A stretch of 64,000 bases of DNA from Flavobacterium sp. KS-LB2. GTDB lineage: Bacteria > Bacteroidota > Bacteroidia > Flavobacteriales > Flavobacteriaceae. The notes beneath the pieces are model-generated. The model was not told where the DNA came from, did not search any database, and was given only the letters and a program-made list of their open reading frames with translations. A program made the position numbers and the translations under genes. Shown piece after piece: positions 35,979 to 44,854 of this stretch. Numbering within the stretch: the first letter of the stretch is position 1; each line of letters opens with the position of its first letter. The DNA lies in the NCBI RefSeq assembly GCF_036895565.1, contig NZ_CP145904.1, positions 2,046,001-2,110,000 on the forward strand. The letters run 5' to 3'.

Positions 35979-36551
35979 TTAATCATTATTAGATAACTCT
36001 CTTTTTTTACCTACTATTCTCTTAAACATTGAAGGCGTTAATCCAGTCACTTTTTTAAATTGAGTGGACAAATACGCAACACTACTATAGTTTAACTCAT
36101 GAGAAATTTCGGTTAACGTAAGTTTCTCTTCAATTATAAGTTTTTTGGCTCTTTCAATCTTTTGAATAATAATAAAATTCTCAATAGATGTAAATGTGTA
36201 TTCCGAAAAAACATTGGTAATATAACCGTATCTAAAATTCAGTTTGTCCGATAAATATTGAGAAATGGTAATGTTTGGAAATTTCTCTTTTTCATAGACA
36301 ATCTCAACGATAGCGTCTTTAATTTTTTGGATTAATTGTCCTTTAGGATTATTAATAATCTGAATACCATACTTTGTCAAACCAACTTGAAGTTCTTCCA
36401 AAACATCTTCAGAAATAGGATCTCCAATTTCAATTTGTCCTAAATCCAACAGTTGATATTTAATATCAAATTTTTCTAATTGTTCTTGTAATATTGCCTT
36501 ACATGCAATATTTCCATCATAATTAAAATTGAGTTTCATATCAATAAACAA
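35979..36551 (-). CDS. AraC-family helix-turn-helix transcriptional regulator
   Basis: A 190-residue protein with a C-terminal double HTH: KLTLTEISHELNYSSVAYLSTQFKKVTGLTPSMFKRIV. The N-terminal about 80 residues (NYDGNIACKAILQEQLEKF) are a small alpha/beta domain with no sugar-binding cupin. ATG at 36539 (codon 5) is an alternative start. It heads the cluster with the response regulator and kinase, which suggests a shared signalling circuit. Confidence 0.92.
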   Translation of the reverse strand: MFIDMKLNFNYDGNIACKAILQEQLEKFDIKYQLLDLGQIEIGDPISEDVLEELQVGLTKYGIQIINNPKGQLIQKIKDAIVEIVYEKEKFPNITISQYLSDKLNFRYGYITNVFSEYTFTSIENFIIIQKIERAKKLIIEEKLTLTEISHELNYSSVAYLSTQFKKVTGLTPSMFKRIVGKKRELSNND

Positions 36552-36736
36552 GTGTTAAAGTTAAAATTAAACGATAAATGTAAATCAAAAAATATTAATC
36601 TGGTAACAAATCATTTACTTTAAATACAAAACACTGCCTTGTTTTAAGGGATCCAATATAAACAACTGATTACTAAGTCTCTTAAATGAAACCCTATTTA
36701 TTAAAAATCACAACGAAAAATATGTGCTAATAAAAA

Positions 36737-37330
36737 TCATCCATGAATTGTTTCGTTTTTACCGTAATTTTTTATAATATTTTCTTCAAATTCAAGCCAT
36801 TCTCTCCAACGCTTTTCAACGTCAATTCCTACGCCGTATTTTCTTGCGTAAGTAATAAAAGTGGTGTAATGTCCCGCTTCACTCTCCATCAAATCTCTAT
36901 AAAAAACAGCTAATTCTTCATCTTGAATGTTTTCCGAAAGCACTTTGAAACGTTCACAACTTCTAGCTTCTATCATCGCTGAAAACAATAACCGTTCCAC
37001 TAAACTAGAAACTCTGCTTCCATCACTGCTTTTTTTCATGTATAAATACAATTCATTTACATATTCATCTTTGCGCTCTCGTCCCAATTTCAAGCCACGT
37101 TTAATTATAATGTTGTGAACTTGCTCAAAATGATCAATTTCTTCTTTGGCCAAAGCCAATAAATCCTTCACTAAATCTTGATGTTCTGAATTGTTTGTTA
37201 TAATAGTGATTGCATTTGTAGCTGCTTTTTGTTCACACCAAGCATGATCTGTCAAGATTTCTTCAATGTTTTTTTCTACAATATTAACCCATCTTGGATC
37301 AGTTGGTAATTTTAATCTTAGTACAGACAT
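36737..37330 (-). CDS. miaE: tRNA-(ms2io6A)-hydroxylase
   Basis: A 197-residue ferritin-like diiron enzyme. The metal-ligand motifs are EKNIEEILTDHAWCEQKAA, ALAKEEIDHFEQVH (ExxH) and the second-half ARSCERFKVL and ESEAGHYTTF. The family hydroxylates the isopentenyl side chain of A37 in tRNAs. It is monocistronic, and a repeat-rich intergenic region separates it from glyA. Confidence 0.93.
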   Translation of the reverse strand: MSVLRLKLPTDPRWVNIVEKNIEEILTDHAWCEQKAATNAITIITNNSEHQDLVKDLLALAKEEIDHFEQVHNIIIKRGLKLGRERKDEYVNELYLYMKKSSDGSRVSSLVERLLFSAMIEARSCERFKVLSENIQDEELAVFYRDLMESEAGHYTTFITYARKYGVGIDVEKRWREWLEFEENIIKNYGKNETIHG

Positions 37331-37356
37331 TACAAAATTTGTTTAAAGTTTGAAAA

Positions 37357-37477
37357 AAGTTTAAGGTTTAAAGAAAAAGGTTTAAAATTAAAATTCAGAA
37401 ACCAATGCATTATTTAAATACCTAGTAGTATTTAATAACTGTTGATTCCAAAACTTTAAACCTTAAACCTTAAACTT
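37357..37477. repeat. Inverted AT repeat between miaE and glyA
   Basis: AAGTTTAAGGTTTAAAG (37357-37373) is the complement of part of a repeat-rich segment at 37454-37477 made of TTTAAACC units. A related pair occurs at 44760-44841 upstream of argD. The shared unit GTTTAAGGTTTAAAG points to a dispersed intergenic repeat. Confidence 0.6.
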
Positions 37478-37490
37478 GAAACTAAAAAAA

Positions 37491-38765
37491 TTAATATACG
37501 AAAATAGCTCTTTCGCTCATCATTTCGTTCACTTCATTGGCTACTGCCTCGATAACATCTTCGTTAGTATGATCTACTAATACTCTGTCAATTAAGGCAA
37601 CAATAGTTTCCATATCTTCTTCAACAAGACCACGAGTTGTAATCGCTGCTGTTCCTACACGAATTCCTGAAGTTACAAATGGTGATTTATCATCAAATGG
37701 AACCATGTTTTTATTTACGGTAATTTCTGCTTTTACTAATGCATTTTCAGCATCTTTTCCAGAAATATTCTTGTTTCTTAAATCAATCAACATCATGTGA
37801 TTGTCTGTTCCACCAGAAATAATCTCATATCCTCTTTTTACAAAAGCATCCGCCATAGCGTTAGCATTTTTTTGTAATTGTAGCGCATAGGTAAAAAATT
37901 CATCTTTCAAAGCTTCACCAAAAGCTACTGCTTTTGCTGCTATAATATGCATTAATGGACCACCTTGATTTCCAGGAAAAACAGCCAAATCCAATAAAGA
38001 AGACATCATTCTGATTTCTCCTTTTGGAGTAGTTAAACCAAATGGGTTTTCGAAATCTTTACCCATCAAGATTAAACCTCCTCGAGGTCCACGTAATGTT
38101 TTGTGTGTTGTAGTTGTTACAATATGGCAATGTGGCAATGGATCATTCATCAACCCCTTGGCGATAAGCCCAGCTGGGTGAGAAATATCAGCCAATAAGA
38201 TGGCGCCAACGCTATCCGCAATTACCCTAAAACGCTCAAAATCCATATCACGAGAATAAGCCGAAGCTCCTGTGATAATTAATTTTGGTTGCTCTCTAGT
38301 AGCTATTTCTTGAATTTTATCATAATCTAATCTTCCTGTTTCCTTGTCTACACCGTAAAATGAAGGCGTATATAATCGTCCTGAAAAATTAACTGGTGAA
38401 CCATGCGTTAAGTGTCCTCCATGTGACAAATCAAAGCCTAAAATTTTATCACCTGGTTTGATACACGCGTGGTAAACCGCTGTATTTGCTTGCGAACCAG
38501 AGTGTGGCTGTACATTTGCGTAAGCAGCTCCAAATAATTCTTTGGCTCTGTCAATAGCAATTTGCTCCACAACATCAACTACTTCACAACCTCCGTAGTA
38601 TCTTTTGCCAGGATATCCTTCCGCATATTTGTTAGTTAAAACAGAACCAGCTGCTTCCATTACTTCGTCACTTACGAAGTTTTCCGATGCAATAAGTTCT
38701 AATCCGTGAATTTGTCTTTCTTGTTCTTCTAGAATAAGGTCAAAAATTTGTTCGTCGCGTTGCAT
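37491..38765 (-). CDS. glyA: Serine hydroxymethyltransferase
   Basis: A 424-residue PLP enzyme interconverting serine and glycine with tetrahydrofolate. I use the ATG at 38763-38765 ([18 protein letters not shown]); an earlier ATG adds 12 unlikely residues. Conserved segments are [26 protein letters not shown], and the PLP Lys in [15 protein letters not shown] -7 box TATTTTTG (minus strand, 38791-38798) lies just upstream and overlaps the divergent fahA promoter region. Confidence 0.97.
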   Translation of the reverse strand: MQRDEQIFDLILEEQERQIHGLELIASENFVSDEVMEAAGSVLTNKYAEGYPGKRYYGGCEVVDVVEQIAIDRAKELFGAAYANVQPHSGSQANTAVYHACIKPGDKILGFDLSHGGHLTHGSPVNFSGRLYTPSFYGVDKETGRLDYDKIQEIATREQPKLIITGASAYSRDMDFERFRVIADSVGAILLADISHPAGLIAKGLMNDPLPHCHIVTTTTHKTLRGPRGGLILMGKDFENPFGLTTPKGEIRMMSSLLDLAVFPGNQGGPLMHIIAAKAVAFGEALKDEFFTYALQLQKNANAMADAFVKRGYEIISGGTDNHMMLIDLRNKNISGKDAENALVKAEITVNKNMVPFDDKSPFVTSGIRVGTAAITTRGLVEEDMETIVALIDRVLVDHTNEDVIEAVANEVNEMMSERAIFVY

Positions 38766-38808
38766 TTTTTTGATTTTCGTTAATTTGATGCAAAAATACA
38801 AAAAAACG

Positions 38809-38839
38809 TTTGGTTAATAGTTAGATTATAATATATTTG
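38809..38839 (+). promoter_or_regulatory. Bacteroidetes sigma-A-type promoter for fahA
   Basis: TTTG (38809-38812), a 19-bp spacer, then TATATTTG (38832-38839) match TTTG-N19-TAnnTTTG exactly, 35 bp before the fahA ATG. Confidence 0.8.
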
Positions 38840-38873
38840 ATGAGTAATTTTTTAACAAAATAATTAACAAAAT

Positions 38874-40157
38874 ATGCCAATAACAGCTAACGATACCAAT
38901 AGAAAATCATGGCTAGAAGTTCCCGCCAATAGTGATTTCCCTATTCAAAATATTCCTTTCGGAGTTTTTCTTACCAAAGAAAATATAGTAACCGTAGGAA
39001 CAAGGATTGGTGATTTTGCAATCGACTTGGGAGCTTTGCAACAATTAAATTATTTTGAAGGTATTGAACTTACGGACGATATGTTCATGCAGGATACTTT
39101 GAATGATTTTATTTCGGATGGCCAAAAAACATGGCGTTTGGTTCGAAACCGAATTTCAGAGCTTTTTGATGTGAAAAATCCGAAACTACAAGATAATGCA
39201 AAAGATAGAGACATTATAATATTCAGAATGGAAGATGTTGAGATGCAATTGCCAGTACTTATTGGTGATTACACTGACTTTTATTCCAGTAAAGAACACG
39301 CTACTAATGTAGGAAAGATGTTCCGTGACCCTGAAAATGCATTGTTGCCAAACTGGCTTCACATCCCTGTAGGCTACCACGGCAGAAGCTCTACAATAGT
39401 TCCATCTGGAATCCCAGTTCACAGACCAATGGGACAGACCTTACCTAATGGAGAAACAACTCCCGTTTTTGGACCTTCACGTTCTGTTGATTTTGAACTA
39501 GAAACTGCTTTTATTACCACTGATGTAAATATAATGGGTGAAAACATTCCTGTTACTGAAGCTGAAGATTATATTTTCGGAATGGTTTTGTTAAACGACT
39601 GGAGTGCACGCGACATTCAAAAATGGGAATATGTACCACTAGGACCATTCTTAGCAAAAAACTTTGCGTCGTCCATTTCACCTTGGATTGTTACCATGGA
39701 TGCTTTGGAACCTTTTAGAACCAAAGGACCAAAACAAGAACCTACTCCACTTCCCTACTTACAACAAAAAGGGAAACATTCTTTTGACATTAATTTAGAA
39801 GTAGCTATCCAGCCTGAAAAAGCAGAAGCAACAGTTGTTTCTAAATCCAATTTTAAATATATGTATTGGACTATGAGCCAGCAATTAGCACATCATACCT
39901 CGAATGGCTGCCGCGTTAATTCAGGAGACATGATGGGTTCAGGAACAATTTCTGGTCCAACAGAAGATAGTTTTGGTTCGATGCTAGAATTAACTTGGGG
40001 CGGAAAAAATCCAATAAAAATGAACGACGGGACAGAACGTAAATTCATCAATGACAACGATACTGTTATCATGAAAGGATTTTGTCAAAACGGACATGTC
40101 AGAATTGGTTTCGGAGAAGTTTCTAGCAAATTACTTCCTCCTTTTGTGAGAAAATGA
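38874..40157 (+). CDS. fahA: Fumarylacetoacetase
   Basis: A 427-residue enzyme, the last step of tyrosine/phenylalanine degradation, splitting fumarylacetoacetate to fumarate and acetoacetate. Characteristic segments are DYTDFYSSKEHATNVG, VGYHGRSSTIVPSG, the metal-binding DFELETAFI and the active-site QQLAHHTSNGCRVNSGDMMGSG. Length matches the family. It is divergent from glyA, with its own promoter and a terminator downstream. Confidence 0.96.
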   Translation: MPITANDTNRKSWLEVPANSDFPIQNIPFGVFLTKENIVTVGTRIGDFAIDLGALQQLNYFEGIELTDDMFMQDTLNDFISDGQKTWRLVRNRISELFDVKNPKLQDNAKDRDIIIFRMEDVEMQLPVLIGDYTDFYSSKEHATNVGKMFRDPENALLPNWLHIPVGYHGRSSTIVPSGIPVHRPMGQTLPNGETTPVFGPSRSVDFELETAFITTDVNIMGENIPVTEAEDYIFGMVLLNDWSARDIQKWEYVPLGPFLAKNFASSISPWIVTMDALEPFRTKGPKQEPTPLPYLQQKGKHSFDINLEVAIQPEKAEATVVSKSNFKYMYWTMSQQLAHHTSNGCRVNSGDMMGSGTISGPTEDSFGSMLELTWGGKNPIKMNDGTERKFINDNDTVIMKGFCQNGHVRIGFGEVSSKLLPPFVRK

Positions 40158-40180
40158 AAAAATTAAAAACAAACTTTTCA

Positions 40181-40216
40181 AACCTAACATTTAGTCTATT
40201 TTTGTTAGGTTTTTTT
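40181..40216 (+). terminator. Rho-independent terminator after fahA
   Basis: AACCTAACA (40181-40189) pairs with TGTTAGGTT (40203-40211), followed by TTTTT. Confidence 0.85.
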
Positions 40217-40303
40217 ATGGCATTATTTTTGGATTTTAAAATAAAAGCCAATTAATTTGTTTAACAACAATAGCCTAAAAAATCATTTATAATAGAAACG
40301 CTT

Positions 40304-41488
40304 ATGAAAAAAATTACTCTTTTACTATCCTTGTTTCTTCTCATTTCCTCTTGTGGTGTGAAACAAACACAAAATTTATTAAGTTCTGGAAATTACGACC
40401 AAGCGATTGACAATGCCGTATCTAATTTGCGAAGCAATAAAGATAAAAAAAGCAAGCAAGATTATGTTTACTTGCTGGAAGAGGCTTTCGCCAAAGCAAA
40501 AGAACGCGATTTGAATGCCATAAATATGTTGGCAAAAGATGCTAATCCCGCTCAATTAGAAAAGATGTACAACACCTATATACAATTGAATTCCCGTCAG
40601 GAAAAAATAAAACCATTACTTCCATTAAAGCTACTTAAAGAAGGGAGAAATGCAATTTTCCCATTTGATAATTATAACGACCAAATCATTGACAGCAAAA
40701 ATGCCTTATCAGCCTATTTGTATGCAAATGCAAAAAAATTAATGGGAACTTCAGACAAAATGAATTACCGCAAAGCGTATGATGATCTGGACTATTTAAA
40801 TCAAATAACTCAAAATTATAAAAACGTCATACAACTTATTGATGAAGCTAAATTTAAAGGATCGGATTATGTTTCGGTGTACACCAAAAATGAAACAAAC
40901 ATGATCATTCCGGTTCGTCTTCAAAATGACTTATTAGACTTCAGTACTTATGGATTAAATGATAAATGGACCGTTTATCACAGTAATAAACAAAAAGGAA
41001 TTGATTATGACTACGGAATGGTAATCAATTTTAGACATATTTACATTTCGCCAGAACAAATAAAAGAAAAAGAGTTTGTAAAAGAACGTGTGATAAAAGA
41101 CGGTGTAAAAAAACTCATTGATGCCAACGGAAAAGAAGTGCTTGACGAAAAAGGAAAAGTCGTGATGGTGGATAATATGAGAAATGCAACAGTACGCATT
41201 TATGAATTCAGACAGTTTAAATCGTGTCAAATTACCGCTAAAGTAGATTACATCAATTTTAGAAGTAATCAGTTATTACAATCTTTTCCAATAGCCAGTG
41301 AGTTTATTTTCGAAAATATTTATGCAACATACAAAGGAGATCGACGTGCTTCTGATGATAATTATTACTCATATTTTGACAAAAGAGCAGTAGCTTTTCC
41401 TAGCAACGAACAGATGGTTTATGACACAGGAGAAGATCTAAAAGCAAAAATTAAAGACATTATTACCAGAAATAGGTTTAGAAACTAA
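40304..41488 (+). CDS. Putative lipoprotein (394 aa) with helical repeat region
   Basis: A 394-residue exported protein with lipobox LISSC (Cys17) after a short hydrophobic signal. The N-terminal half is helical and TPR-like (NYDQAIDNAVSNLRSNKDKKSKQDYVYLLEEAFAKA), and the C-terminal half is beta-rich. No catalytic motif or close named family is recognised. It stands alone, followed by a strong terminator. Confidence 0.85.
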   Translation: MKKITLLLSLFLLISSCGVKQTQNLLSSGNYDQAIDNAVSNLRSNKDKKSKQDYVYLLEEAFAKAKERDLNAINMLAKDANPAQLEKMYNTYIQLNSRQEKIKPLLPLKLLKEGRNAIFPFDNYNDQIIDSKNALSAYLYANAKKLMGTSDKMNYRKAYDDLDYLNQITQNYKNVIQLIDEAKFKGSDYVSVYTKNETNMIIPVRLQNDLLDFSTYGLNDKWTVYHSNKQKGIDYDYGMVINFRHIYISPEQIKEKEFVKERVIKDGVKKLIDANGKEVLDEKGKVVMVDNMRNATVRIYEFRQFKSCQITAKVDYINFRSNQLLQSFPIASEFIFENIYATYKGDRRASDDNYYSYFDKRAVAFPSNEQMVYDTGEDLKAKIKDIITRNRFRN

Positions 41489-41517
41489 TCCTATAAAATT
41501 CATCCCATTTCATAAAA

Positions 41518-41553
41518 CTCCTTGATATTTAAAGCTATCAAGGAGTTTTTTTT
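41518..41553 (+). terminator. Rho-independent terminator after the lipoprotein gene
   Basis: CTCCTTGATA (41518-41527) pairs with TATCAAGGAG (41536-41545), loop TTTAAAGC, then eight T residues. Confidence 0.92.
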
Positions 41554-41608
41554 AAATTTAAAAAATCAACAATACATTAAAATTTTGTTAGAAAAAACAA
41601 AAACAGTG

Positions 41609-41636
41609 TTGTGTTTTAAAAATATGTGTACTTTTG
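41609..41636 (+). promoter_or_regulatory. Promoter of the arginine operon
   Basis: The -7 element TACTTTTG (41629-41636) matches TAnnTTTG exactly; a TTG lies at 41609-41611, slightly close for a -33. The leader ATG follows only 6 bp after the -7 box, so the leader message may be nearly leaderless. Confidence 0.7.
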
Positions 41637-41641
41637 CACCA

Positions 41642-41728
41642 ATGAATAAAACAAGTTTACATATAACTTCTTTGTCACGGACAAACAGACCTACTACTTC
41701 TCCCGAAGTACGGATACTATCACTATAG
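41642..41728 (+). CDS. Candidate 28-residue leader peptide of the arginine operon
   Basis: ATG to TAG gives 28 codons, MNKTSLHITSLSRTN followed by RPTTSPEVRILSL. Three Arg codons (CGG, AGA, CGG) include two CGG, rare in such an AT-rich genome. It starts 6 bp after a consensus -7 box and overlaps a hairpin, TACTAT/ATAGTA, around its stop codon, with T-rich sequence beyond. This arrangement resembles a translation-coupled attenuator sensing charged tRNA-Arg. The rest of 41489-41964 holds only a terminator and AT-rich sequence; a 63-codon ORF there looks spurious. Confidence 0.55.
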   Translation: MNKTSLHITSLSRTNRPTTSPEVRILSL

Positions 41729-41964
41729 TACCCAAAAGCTGTTTCGTATCTTTATTCATTTTTCATTTTTTTCGTTTTGAAATCATCACTATTTTCCATT
41801 GGATTAATACATCCAAAAACTAATACTTATTTATTCCTATTGTATTGTTTTTCAATTTATTGCAAAACAATCAACAGTTTAAATATTATATTTGAATTTG
41901 GTGAAAATGTATTTCAAAAACAAACACACAAATCATTTTATAACTCAAAAATTCAGCTTTTGAA

Positions 41965-42582
41965 ATGAATATTTCTATCATTATAACTCAGGAAGAACAT
42001 TATAAGTACTCGCAAGAAATATGCGATACCATAGAATTGTCCGCACTATTGAGAGGTACGGGAATTGCTAAAAGAACTCCTGAGTACATCCAGAAAAAAA
42101 TGGAAACCAAAGATGCAGTCCTCGCATTAGTCGATGGTAAATTTGCTGGTTTTTGCTATATCGAAAGTTGGCAACACGGGAAATTTGTGGCACATTCGGG
42201 ATTAATCGTACATCCTGATTATAGAAATCTAGGTTTAGCAAAAAAAATCAAATCATTTGTATTTGACTATTCCTTGAAAAAATATCCAGACGCTAAGGTT
42301 TTTGGAATCACAACTGGCTTAGCGGTTATGAAAATCAACTCCGATTTGGGGTACAAACCAGTCCCTTTTTCAGAATTGACCAGCGATCCAAGTTTTTGGA
42401 AAGGATGTCAAACGTGTACCAATTATGAAATTCTAAAAATTAAAGACAACAAAATGTGCTTGTGTACCGGAATGCTTTATGACCCAAAAGAAAAGCCTAA
42501 AGACCCGCCTAAACACCCATTTAATATCAGAGTGTTAAACAGATTAAAATCAATTAAAGAAGCCTTGTTCTTAAAAAAATAA
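41965..42582 (+). CDS. GNAT acetyltransferase, probable N-acylglutamate synthase of arginine synthesis
   Basis: A 205-residue GNAT protein with the acyl-CoA loop HPDYRNLGLAKKIKSF and a distinctive Cys-rich C-terminal part (FWKGCQTC, MCLC). It is the first structural gene of the arginine operon, 4 bp before argG. No argA or argJ is otherwise present, so it is the best candidate to acylate glutamate, giving acetyl- or succinyl-glutamate. Function from context; the acyl donor cannot be read from the sequence. Confidence 0.8.
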   Translation: MNISIIITQEEHYKYSQEICDTIELSALLRGTGIAKRTPEYIQKKMETKDAVLALVDGKFAGFCYIESWQHGKFVAHSGLIVHPDYRNLGLAKKIKSFVFDYSLKKYPDAKVFGITTGLAVMKINSDLGYKPVPFSELTSDPSFWKGCQTCTNYEILKIKDNKMCLCTGMLYDPKEKPKDPPKHPFNIRVLNRLKSIKEALFLKK

Positions 42583-42586
42583 TATC

Positions 42587-43780
42587 ATGAAAAAAGTTGT
42601 ATTAGCTTATAGCGGAGGATTAGATACCTCATATTGCCTAAAATATTTAAAAAATGAAAAAGGATATGAAGTTCATACCGTTCTTATAAATACAGGAGGA
42701 TTTGATGAAGTTGAACTAGCCGCTATTGAAGAAAGAGCCTACGAATTAGGAAGTGCGCAACATGCAAATCTTACCATCGTTGATAAATATTACGATAAAG
42801 CTATTAAATATTTGATTTATGGAAATGTATTAAAAAATAATACCTATCCATTATCAGTAAGTGCAGAACGTGTTTTTCAAGCTATAGAAGCAATAAAATA
42901 CGCAAAATCTGTTGGTGCCAGCGCCATTGCTCACGGAAGTACTGGTGCAGGAAATGACCAAATTCGTTTTGATTTAATTTTCCAAACCATTGCTCCCGAA
43001 ATTGAAATTATCACTCCTATTAGAGATTTAAAATTATCAAGACAAGAAGAAGTTGATTATTTATCTAAAAATGGAGTTCATTATTCTTGGGAAAAAGCAC
43101 AATATTCCATTAATAAAGGATTGTGGGGAACAAGCGTAGGCGGTAAAGAAACATTGACCTCAAATCAAACTTTACCAAGTGAAGCATACCCCTCTCAATT
43201 GCAAAAAACGGGTGAAGAGAAAGTGACACTACAATTTGAAAAAGGACAATTAGTAGGTATCAACGGGACATTAGACACACCAACAAAAAACATCGTAGCA
43301 TTAGAAAAATTAGCCAGCGCATATGCAATTGGTAGAGATATCCATGTTGGTGACACTATAATCGGAATTAAAGGAAGAGTTGGTTTTGAAGCCGCTGCAC
43401 CTTTAATCATCATCAAAGCACACCATTTATTAGAGAAACATACGCTGGGTAAATGGCAACAATACTGGAAAGAACAACTAGGAAACTGGTACGGAATGTT
43501 GTTTCATGAAGGACAATTTTTAGATCCTGTAATGAGAAACATCGAGGCTTTTCTGGAAGATACTCAAACGACTGTAAATGGAACCGTTATCGTTTCGTTA
43601 AAACCATATCACTTTACATTAGACGGAATTGAATCTGAAAATGATTTAATGAATACCGGTTTTGGACAATATGGAGAAATGAACAACGCTTGGACATCTG
43701 ACGATGCCAAAGGATTTATCAAAATTCTTGGAAATGCCCAAAACATATTTTCATCTGTAAATAAACTGACGCATGATTAA
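42587..43780 (+). CDS. argG: Argininosuccinate synthase
   Basis: A 397-residue ATP-dependent ligase joining citrulline and aspartate. The N-terminal P-loop AYSGGLDTSYCLKYL and the HGSTGAGNDQIRFD segment are diagnostic. It overlaps argC by 8 bp and lies 4 bp after the GNAT gene, so all are translated from one message. Confidence 0.96.
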   Translation: MKKVVLAYSGGLDTSYCLKYLKNEKGYEVHTVLINTGGFDEVELAAIEERAYELGSAQHANLTIVDKYYDKAIKYLIYGNVLKNNTYPLSVSAERVFQAIEAIKYAKSVGASAIAHGSTGAGNDQIRFDLIFQTIAPEIEIITPIRDLKLSRQEEVDYLSKNGVHYSWEKAQYSINKGLWGTSVGGKETLTSNQTLPSEAYPSQLQKTGEEKVTLQFEKGQLVGINGTLDTPTKNIVALEKLASAYAIGRDIHVGDTIIGIKGRVGFEAAAPLIIIKAHHLLEKHTLGKWQQYWKEQLGNWYGMLFHEGQFLDPVMRNIEAFLEDTQTTVNGTVIVSLKPYHFTLDGIESENDLMNTGFGQYGEMNNAWTSDDAKGFIKILGNAQNIFSSVNKLTHD

Positions 43781-44750
43781 TATTGGAATAATTGGTGGTT
43801 CAGGTTACACAGCGGGAGAACTTATCAGAATATTGATGTTCCATCCCAATGCTACACTTGATTTTGTTTACAGCACGACAAATGCTGGAAAACCACTTCA
43901 TGTTGCGCATCATGATTTGATGGGCGATATCGAAATGAATTTTACCGATACTGTAAATCCGAATGTGAATGTTGTTTTCTTATGTTTAGGTCATGGAAAA
44001 TCAAAATCGTTTTTAGAACAAAATCAATTTGCGAGTCATACCAAAATTATCGATTTAGGAAATGATTTCAGATTGACAAAAGACAAAGATTTTGACAGCA
44101 AAACTTTCGTTTACGGTTTACCTGAATTGAATAAAGCGGTTATTAAAAACGCTCAATTTATCGCTAATCCAGGTTGTTTTGCAACTGCAATTCAACTAGC
44201 GTTATTGCCATTGGCCAAAAACGAAATGCTTACAACTGATGTTCATATCAATGCAACGACCGGAAGCACAGGAGCTGGAGTTTCACCTTCGGAGACGACG
44301 CATTTCAGTTGGAGATCAAATAATATGTCGCATTACAAAGCTTTTGAGCACCAACATTTGGGCGAAATAAACCAAAGTGTCAACCAATTGCAAGCGGATT
44401 ATGCAAACGAATTGATTTTTGTACCTAATAGAGGTGATTTTTCAAGAGGAATTTTTGCAACATTGTACACAACAATCGAAGAAACTTTGGAAGATGTAGT
44501 GGCGAAATACGAGGCTTTTTACAAAGGCCAACCTTTCGTAACCGTTACAACCACTGGAATCAACATGAAACAAGTGGTTCAAACGAATAAATGTATTATT
44601 AGTTTAATGAAAAAAGGAAATCGGTTATTGATTACTTCAGTAATTGATAATTTAACAAAAGGAGCCTCAGGACAAGCCATTCAAAACATGAATTTAATGT
44701 TTGGATTGGATGAAACCACAGGATTGCATTTGAAACCAAGCGGATTTTAG
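43773..44750 (+). CDS. argC: N-acyl-gamma-glutamyl-phosphate reductase
   Basis: A 325-residue NADPH enzyme with the Rossmann start IGIIGGSGYTAGELIR and the active-site Cys in ANPGCFATAIQLALLPL. It reduces N-acylglutamyl phosphate to the semialdehyde. Overlaps argG by 8 bp; a repeat-rich gap of about 100 bp follows before argD. Confidence 0.96.
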   Translation: MINIGIIGGSGYTAGELIRILMFHPNATLDFVYSTTNAGKPLHVAHHDLMGDIEMNFTDTVNPNVNVVFLCLGHGKSKSFLEQNQFASHTKIIDLGNDFRLTKDKDFDSKTFVYGLPELNKAVIKNAQFIANPGCFATAIQLALLPLAKNEMLTTDVHINATTGSTGAGVSPSETTHFSWRSNNMSHYKAFEHQHLGEINQSVNQLQADYANELIFVPNRGDFSRGIFATLYTTIEETLEDVVAKYEAFYKGQPFVTVTTTGINMKQVVQTNKCIISLMKKGNRLLITSVIDNLTKGASGQAIQNMNLMFGLDETTGLHLKPSGF

Positions 44751-44759
44751 AAAAAATTT

Positions 44760-44841
44760 GTTTAACGTTTAAGGTTTAAAGTTAGAGAGCGATACAATTA
44801 TTTACTTCTACAACTTTAAACCTGAAACTTTAAACTTTAAA
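44760..44841. repeat. Inverted AT repeat between argC and argD
   Basis: The left arm around GTTTAAGGTTTAAAGTT (44767-44783) pairs with AACTTTAAACCTGAAAC (44812-44828) and neighbouring TTTAAAC units. The sequence family matches the repeat between miaE and glyA. Confidence 0.6.
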
Positions 44842-44854
44842 CAAAAAGAAGAAA

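Noticed and set aside
41522-41728. 68-codon ORF covering the terminator and leader region
   Set aside because: It runs through a strong terminator and the arginine promoter. Only the last 28 codons, after the promoter, look like a translated leader.
41777-41968. 63-codon ORF before the GNAT gene
   Set aside because: Low-complexity sequence in an AT-rich leader, overlapping the GNAT start, with no supporting signal.
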